From positions 1 through 8,140 of the forward strand of contig JAUXFK010000128.1 in the NCBI GenBank assembly GCA_030623035.1: a DNA stretch of 8,140 nt. Reading direction: 5' to 3'. This DNA comes from Deltaproteobacteria bacterium (GTDB taxonomy: Bacteria; Desulfobacterota; UBA8473). Below, one piece after another: positions 5,008 to 8,140 of the stretch. The stretch's first letter is position 1; each line of letters starts with the position of its first letter. The notes under the pieces were generated by a model. That model made no database searches. It was not told the origin of the DNA and saw only the letters and a list, made by a program, of their open reading frames with translations. The translations under genes were made by a program, and so were the position numbers.

Positions 5008-6267
5008 ATGAAATTCGTAGAAAGATATCTGCCCATATGGAGCCTGGAAAAGAAGACACTGGCTCCCAAGATGATATTTATAGCAGGGCCTCGCCAGTCC
5101 GGCAAGACCACCCTGCTCAAACATTTTTTGGATAAGAAGGGTTGCCCCTCCCTTTTTTATAACTGGGATACCCCAAAGGTCAAGGCAGCATATCGCGAAG
5201 ACCCTACATTCTTTGAATCGGATGCAAGGCTAATACGGAATAGGAATACAGACGTATGGATAGCGCTGGATGAGATCCATAAGCGCGCAAAATGGAAAGA
5301 CATTCTTAAGGGGTACTATGACCAGTTCCATGAGCTCTTTCGCTTTGCAGTGTCCGGGAGTGCCAGGCTTGATCTTTTCAGACGGACCGGTGACGCACTC
5401 ATAGGAAGGTACTTCCTCTTTCATCTCTCCCCTTTTTCCCTTTCCGAGATGGGCGCAAAGAGATTTGAGGAATTGAGGACATGGCATGAGATAATCCTGA
5501 AGGAAAAATGGCTGGATCTCTTTTGCAGCATAGCGGATGAGAGACCCCTTCCCTATGACCTATGGAAACAGACCTATGAATTCGGCCCATTTCCCGAGCC
5601 TTTGTTGAAGGGAGATACGGCCTTTTCAAACCTGTGGCACCAGGATTACCTCACCCTGTATCTCAGGGAAGAGATCAGAGATTTGACAAGGATTTCAGAT
5701 ATCGACGGGGTTGAGACCCTGGTTTCCCTTCTCCCGAAACGTGTGGGAAGCATATTGTCCATCAACAGTCTTAAGGAAGACTTGCAGGTGTCCCACGGCA
5801 CTGTAGGCGCATGGCTCGATTCATTGACCAAGCTCTACCTGATTTTCTCCATACAGCCATGGCAGAGAAAGATTCATAAGACCATTAAAAAAGAGAAGAA
5901 GTACTATTTTTGTGACTGGTCGTATGTCTTTGATGAAGGCCCCCGTTTCGAAAATATGGTGGCCGCGGGGCTAAACCGATTGTGCAATCAGCTCAAAGAG
6001 AACGGTCTCGGCCCTTATGAACTTTTTTTTGTAAGGGACCTCTCCAAACGGGAGGTAGACTTCCTTATAACAAAAGGGGAGACTCCCGTATTGCTGATAG
6101 AAGCCAAGACCAATGAACTCAAGGTTTCAGGGTTTGCCATAAACCTTGCAAAAAAACTGGGGGATATCCCCGTCATTCAATTGGTTCACAGGCCCGGCAT
6201 CCTGAAAGAGCTGAGCAGCAAAGCCTTTGTGATATCAGCCAATCACTTCTTTTCGTGTGTGCCGTGA
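5008..6267 (+). CDS. AAA ATPase with DUF4143 / PD-(D/E)xK-like C-terminus
   Basis: The 419-residue protein (from ATG 5008) has Walker A GPRQSGKTT (27-35), Walker B VWIALDEIHK with Asp88-Glu89, and sensor SGSARLDLFRRTGDALIGRY (116-135). This is the AAA_14 family signature. The C-terminal half is the DUF4143 part, which has REVDF (Asp351) and LLIEAKT (Glu365, Lys367), matching the D...ExK pattern of restriction-endonuclease-like folds. Family members are cytoplasmic, common and patchily distributed in archaea and anaerobic bacteria; their biological role is not settled. A start at 4951 would add 19 AT-rich residues with little family resemblance, and neither start has a ribosome site. I prefer 5008 because family members usually begin close to the Walker A and because of the promoter spacing. 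It stands alone, with the IS4 insertion 26 bases after its stop. Its GC content looks higher than that of the flanking DNA, consistent with separate origin. Confidence 0.85.
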   Translation: MKFVERYLPIWSLEKKTLAPKMIFIAGPRQSGKTTLLKHFLDKKGCPSLFYNWDTPKVKAAYREDPTFFESDARLIRNRNTDVWIALDEIHKRAKWKDILKGYYDQFHELFRFAVSGSARLDLFRRTGDALIGRYFLFHLSPFSLSEMGAKRFEELRTWHEIILKEKWLDLFCSIADERPLPYDLWKQTYEFGPFPEPLLKGDTAFSNLWHQDYLTLYLREEIRDLTRISDIDGVETLVSLLPKRVGSILSINSLKEDLQVSHGTVGAWLDSLTKLYLIFSIQPWQRKIHKTIKKEKKYYFCDWSYVFDEGPRFENMVAAGLNRLCNQLKENGLGPYELFFVRDLSKREVDFLITKGETPVLLIEAKTNELKVSGFAINLAKKLGDIPVIQLVHRPGILKELSSKAFVISANHFFSCVP

Positions 6268-6282
6268 AGAAGAAGGGGGGGT

Positions 6283-6293
6283 GCCTTAGGGGG
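6283..6293 (+). repeat. Left target-site duplication of the IS4 element (11 bp)
   Basis: GCCTTAGGGGG abuts the left terminal inverted repeat and recurs exactly at 7840-7850. Duplications of 10-12 bp are normal for IS4-family elements. A run of seven G (6275-6281) lies just before it. Confidence 0.92.
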
Positions 6294-6364
6294 CAATACT
6301 GTTGAATTAAGGAATATAGTATTGGGCATAACATTTAACTTATTGATATTAAATAACAATTGTA

Positions 6365-6393
6365 TTGACATTGGTTTTAAATTATGCGATAAA
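6365..6393 (+). promoter_or_regulatory. Promoter of the IS4 transposase
   Basis: A consensus TTGACA (6365-6370) is followed after 17 bases by GATAAA (6388-6393), with a TG one base before it (extended -10). The start would fall near 6400, leaving a leader of about 60 bases before the ATG at 6461. It is the best-matching promoter in the window. Confidence 0.6.
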
Positions 6394-6460
6394 GGGTTAT
6401 TCAGAGTGAGTGGTAAAAAAATTAAGTATTTTCAAAAAAATATTCAAAAAGGAGAGTATT

Positions 6461-7826
6461 ATGGTACGAAACTTGATTTCAATATGTATGCCAACCTACC
6501 GATTATATTAAAAGGTTTATTGATATTATCCCAAATAAAATCAACCCTCTTCTTAAAAAATCAACTTCAGATTTTTCTCGAAACAGCAAACTTACTTTTC
6601 CAAGACTTATTGCCTTCATCCTTTCCATTACAACAAGTGGTAAGAGTAAAGGTGTGGACAACAAGTCAGGTGAATTCTTTAGGAATGCCAGACGCAGTGG
6701 ACTATGGCTTGATACCGATGCCATACATCGCAGCACTCTTACTAAAGCCAGAGAAAAAGTGCATTGGAAAGTTTTTGAAGATATCCTTTCCGATGCTGTG
6801 GACGTTGCTTATGACTTATGGCCCCAAAGCACGGACTATTTATGGCATGGTATGTCTGTTTATGCAATTGATGGGTCCAAGCATACTCTACCTGCCACAG
6901 ATGAAAATCGCAAAGAGTTTGACCCTGAAAGTGGTCTTCAATACAGTGGAAAAGGGCACTATCCTCAATGTTTGGTTTCCACAGCATATGATGTATTCAG
7001 ACGCCTTCCTGTAGCCAGAACAGTCGTCAGTGCCAACGCTTCTGAGCGTGAAGAAGCTGAGAAGTTAATCCCGCATATTCCCATTGGTAATGTCATATTG
7101 TTTGATAGAGGTTACCCAGGTTATGGATTTATTAAATATTTAAAAGAAAACTATTCGGGTTATTTCCTGTTTCGTTGTCCAGCCTCTTCTACCTTCCCCG
7201 CAGTGGAAAGGTTTGCGAAAAGCGGAAAAGAAGAAGGGATAATATGGATCGATCCTTCAGACAAATATCTCAGTAAAATAGACAAGAAGGATCGAAATAA
7301 GCTTAATCCGATTAAGATAAGAGTCATCAAGCTGTGTAGCCCTGATGGAACAGTATCGGTTCTATTGACTAATCTCTTTGACAAAAAGGAGTTCTCAAGG
7401 AGCAATATAATTTCTCTCTATTTTAGACGTTGGGAAGTAGAGAGTTACTATCGTGATGAAAAAACGGTTTTAGAAGTAGAGAGATTTCATTGCAAAACCT
7501 GTAGTAGTATTCGCCAAGAGCTTTTTGCTGTGGTGATAATGTCTGTCATAACGAGGACATTAATGGTTCTGTCCTCTGAACTCTCTGATTCAGAGGCTAT
7601 AGAGCCCCAGTTCAAGAATGCTATAATGACCTTTGCATCGGAAGCAGCAGTTCTTGTCCCTGATAACCCAGAGAAAGCAATTGAGATTTTCAAGGAAATT
7701 TTAGATGAAATATCCAGGGTCAAGTACTATAGGCATAAAGTACCGAGACCTTCTCAACCAAGAGTATGCAAAAGGCCACTGAACAAATGGGCTACCGCAA
7801 AATCCAAAAAAATCGCAAATGCTTAA
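6461..7826 (+). pseudogene. IS4-family transposase with a +1 frame break near its N-terminus
   Basis: ATG at 6461 has GGAG six bases before it and reads MVRNLISICMPTYRLY, then stops at 6509-6511. The frame one base forward is open from 6477 and continues to 7826. It reads DYIKRFIDIIPNKINPLL, then TFPRLIAFILSITTSGKSKG, joining the part after the GTG at 6654. One base too many near 6498-6510 (for example in TACCGA), or a programmed shift at TAT-T-AAA, explains the break. Numbered from the GTG, the catalytic residues are Asp73 (AIDGSKH), Asp151 (FDRGY) and Glu263 in the IS4 signature Y256-x2-R259-x3-E263-x6-K270. The reconstructed length, about 454 residues, is normal for the family. The part from 6654 alone lacks about 64 N-terminal residues, probably part of the DNA-binding region. 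The whole catalytic domain is intact, so a recoded product could be active. Confidence 0.82.
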
Positions 7827-7839
7827 TCCAACAGTATTG

Positions 7840-7850
7840 GCCTTAGGGGG
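7840..7850 (+). repeat. Right target-site duplication of the IS4 element (11 bp)
   Basis: GCCTTAGGGGG directly follows the right terminal inverted repeat and equals 6283-6293 exactly. Four further G follow (nine G in total, 7846-7854), so the insertion hit a G-rich spot. Confidence 0.92.
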
Positions 7851-7875
7851 GGGGCGTCCTTTTGTAATTCAGAAA

Positions 7876-8140
7876 TTATTCTATCATTTGAATCGCCTTT
7901 TCTTGAACAATTCTCTCACCTCTCCTTACAATTTATCCCGAGGAACGAGGGAGCGTAGGCTATCCGTAAGATAGGTGTCTTCCTAACAAATGATGGATTT
8001 GTACCGATTCTGAAAAAGCTGTCCATGGCGCTTGTGCCTGCGATTGTATTTTGTGGCATACCCTGTCAACAACCTTCTCATCAATGTTGGAAGGTCTGCA
8101 TCCCCTGATCTAAATAAAAAATGGGCATGGTTTTGGATGA
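7876..8140 (-). pseudogene. REP-associated tyrosine transposase (RAYT, HUH/Y1 type), decayed and cut by the window edge
   Basis: The reverse complement of 7986-8140 reads IQNHAHFLFRSG and later LMRRLLTGYATKYNRRHKRH, then GQLFQNRYKSIIC. This contains the HUH motif (NHAHFLF) and the tyrosine-bearing helix of the Y1 transposase family associated with REP sequences. A TAG at 7983-7985 stands where the family usually has Gln (CQEDxYL), and EDTYL follows in the same frame. Then the similarity stops. In another frame, 7876-7923 reads RGERIVQEKAIQMIE followed by TAA, which resembles the normal C-terminal end of such proteins. The middle part, including the usual LVRYIHLNPLRA region, is missing. This is a dead copy with a nonsense codon, an internal deletion and a frameshift. 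The start lies outside the window. Confidence 0.75.

Larger units (their letters stand above)
6294..7839 (+). mobile_element. Complete IS4-family insertion sequence, 1546 bp
   Basis: The ends are defined by terminal inverted repeats: left CAATACTGTTGAATTAAG (6294-6311) and right CTTAATCCAACAGTATTG (7822-7839), complementary at 17 of 18 positions. An identical 11-bp sequence, GCCTTAGGGGG, flanks both ends. The element carries one transposase gene of the DDE type with the IS4 YREK signature, and its stop codon lies inside the right inverted repeat. A promoter lies about 90 bases upstream of the gene. The perfect duplication means the insertion is recent in evolutionary terms. Whether it is still active depends on the frame break in the transposase. 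The insertion lies 26 bases after the stop of the AAA ATPase gene, so that gene was not interrupted. Confidence 0.93.

Noticed and set aside
6322..7014. 230-residue plus-strand reading frame overlapping the IS4 transposase start
   Set aside because: It has no ribosome site and no recognisable family, and it is a shadow of the transposase, whose motifs lie in the other frame.
1..8140. CRISPR array, tRNA or rRNA
   Set aside because: No regularly spaced repeats of 23-37 bases, no cloverleaf with the TTC-arm consensus, and no rRNA-like sequence were seen on either strand.

Overview
The window looks like accessory DNA from an anaerobic bacterium of moderate to low GC, possibly a Desulfobacterota member or a relative. 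The hints are a glycyl-radical-enzyme activase, an ADP-forming acyl-CoA synthetase alpha subunit, a Nudix hydrolase of a type common in such genomes, and several kinds of transposon debris. This assignment is inference, because no rRNA, tRNA or other taxonomic marker is present.

Left part (1-2475, genes on the minus strand). At the edge is the N-terminal 170 residues of a glycyl radical enzyme activating protein (radical SAM plus two ferredoxin-type clusters). Directly upstream of it lies a broken gene (511-1708) that reads as a P-loop kinase-like domain followed by a cytidylate-deaminase-like domain carrying an inserted double zinc ribbon. This architecture recalls the kinase-deaminase proteins related to dCMP/dCTP deaminases, some of which act in anti-phage defence. 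The gene has a frameshift near 1288, an in-frame TGA at 889-891, and ends just after the HAE zinc/catalytic motif, so the PCxxC half of the active site is missing. It is the most unusual object in the window. Further upstream are an open stretch without a start codon (1817-2083) and a 5' fragment of an IS110 transposase (2076-2398). The ribosome site of that fragment lies inside an inverted repeat.

Middle part (2476-4950, plus strand). A 53-residue small gene is followed by a Nudix hydrolase and, overlapping it by ATGA, an ADP-forming acyl-CoA synthetase (NDP-forming) alpha subunit. No ATP-grasp beta subunit follows. After the alpha stop the same frame stays open for 33 codons. The rest of the gap to 4950 holds a hairpin that is a good terminator for the minus strand, framed by a 9-bp inverted repeat, and a short tandem repeat.

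Right part (4951-8140). An AAA ATPase of the AAA_14/DUF4143 type has a promoter placed so that its transcript would be leaderless. Next is a complete IS4-family insertion sequence (6294-7839) with 18-bp terminal inverted repeats and a perfect 11-bp target duplication, but its transposase reading frame is broken near the N-terminus. At the right edge is a minus-strand remnant of a REP-associated tyrosine (HUH) transposase with a stop codon and an apparent internal deletion.

Overall, one compact metabolic pair (Nudix plus CoA synthetase alpha) and one AAA ATPase sit among four decayed or mobile genes. I do not see a complete, intact novel system. The best lead is the broken kinase/zinc-ribbon/deaminase gene.
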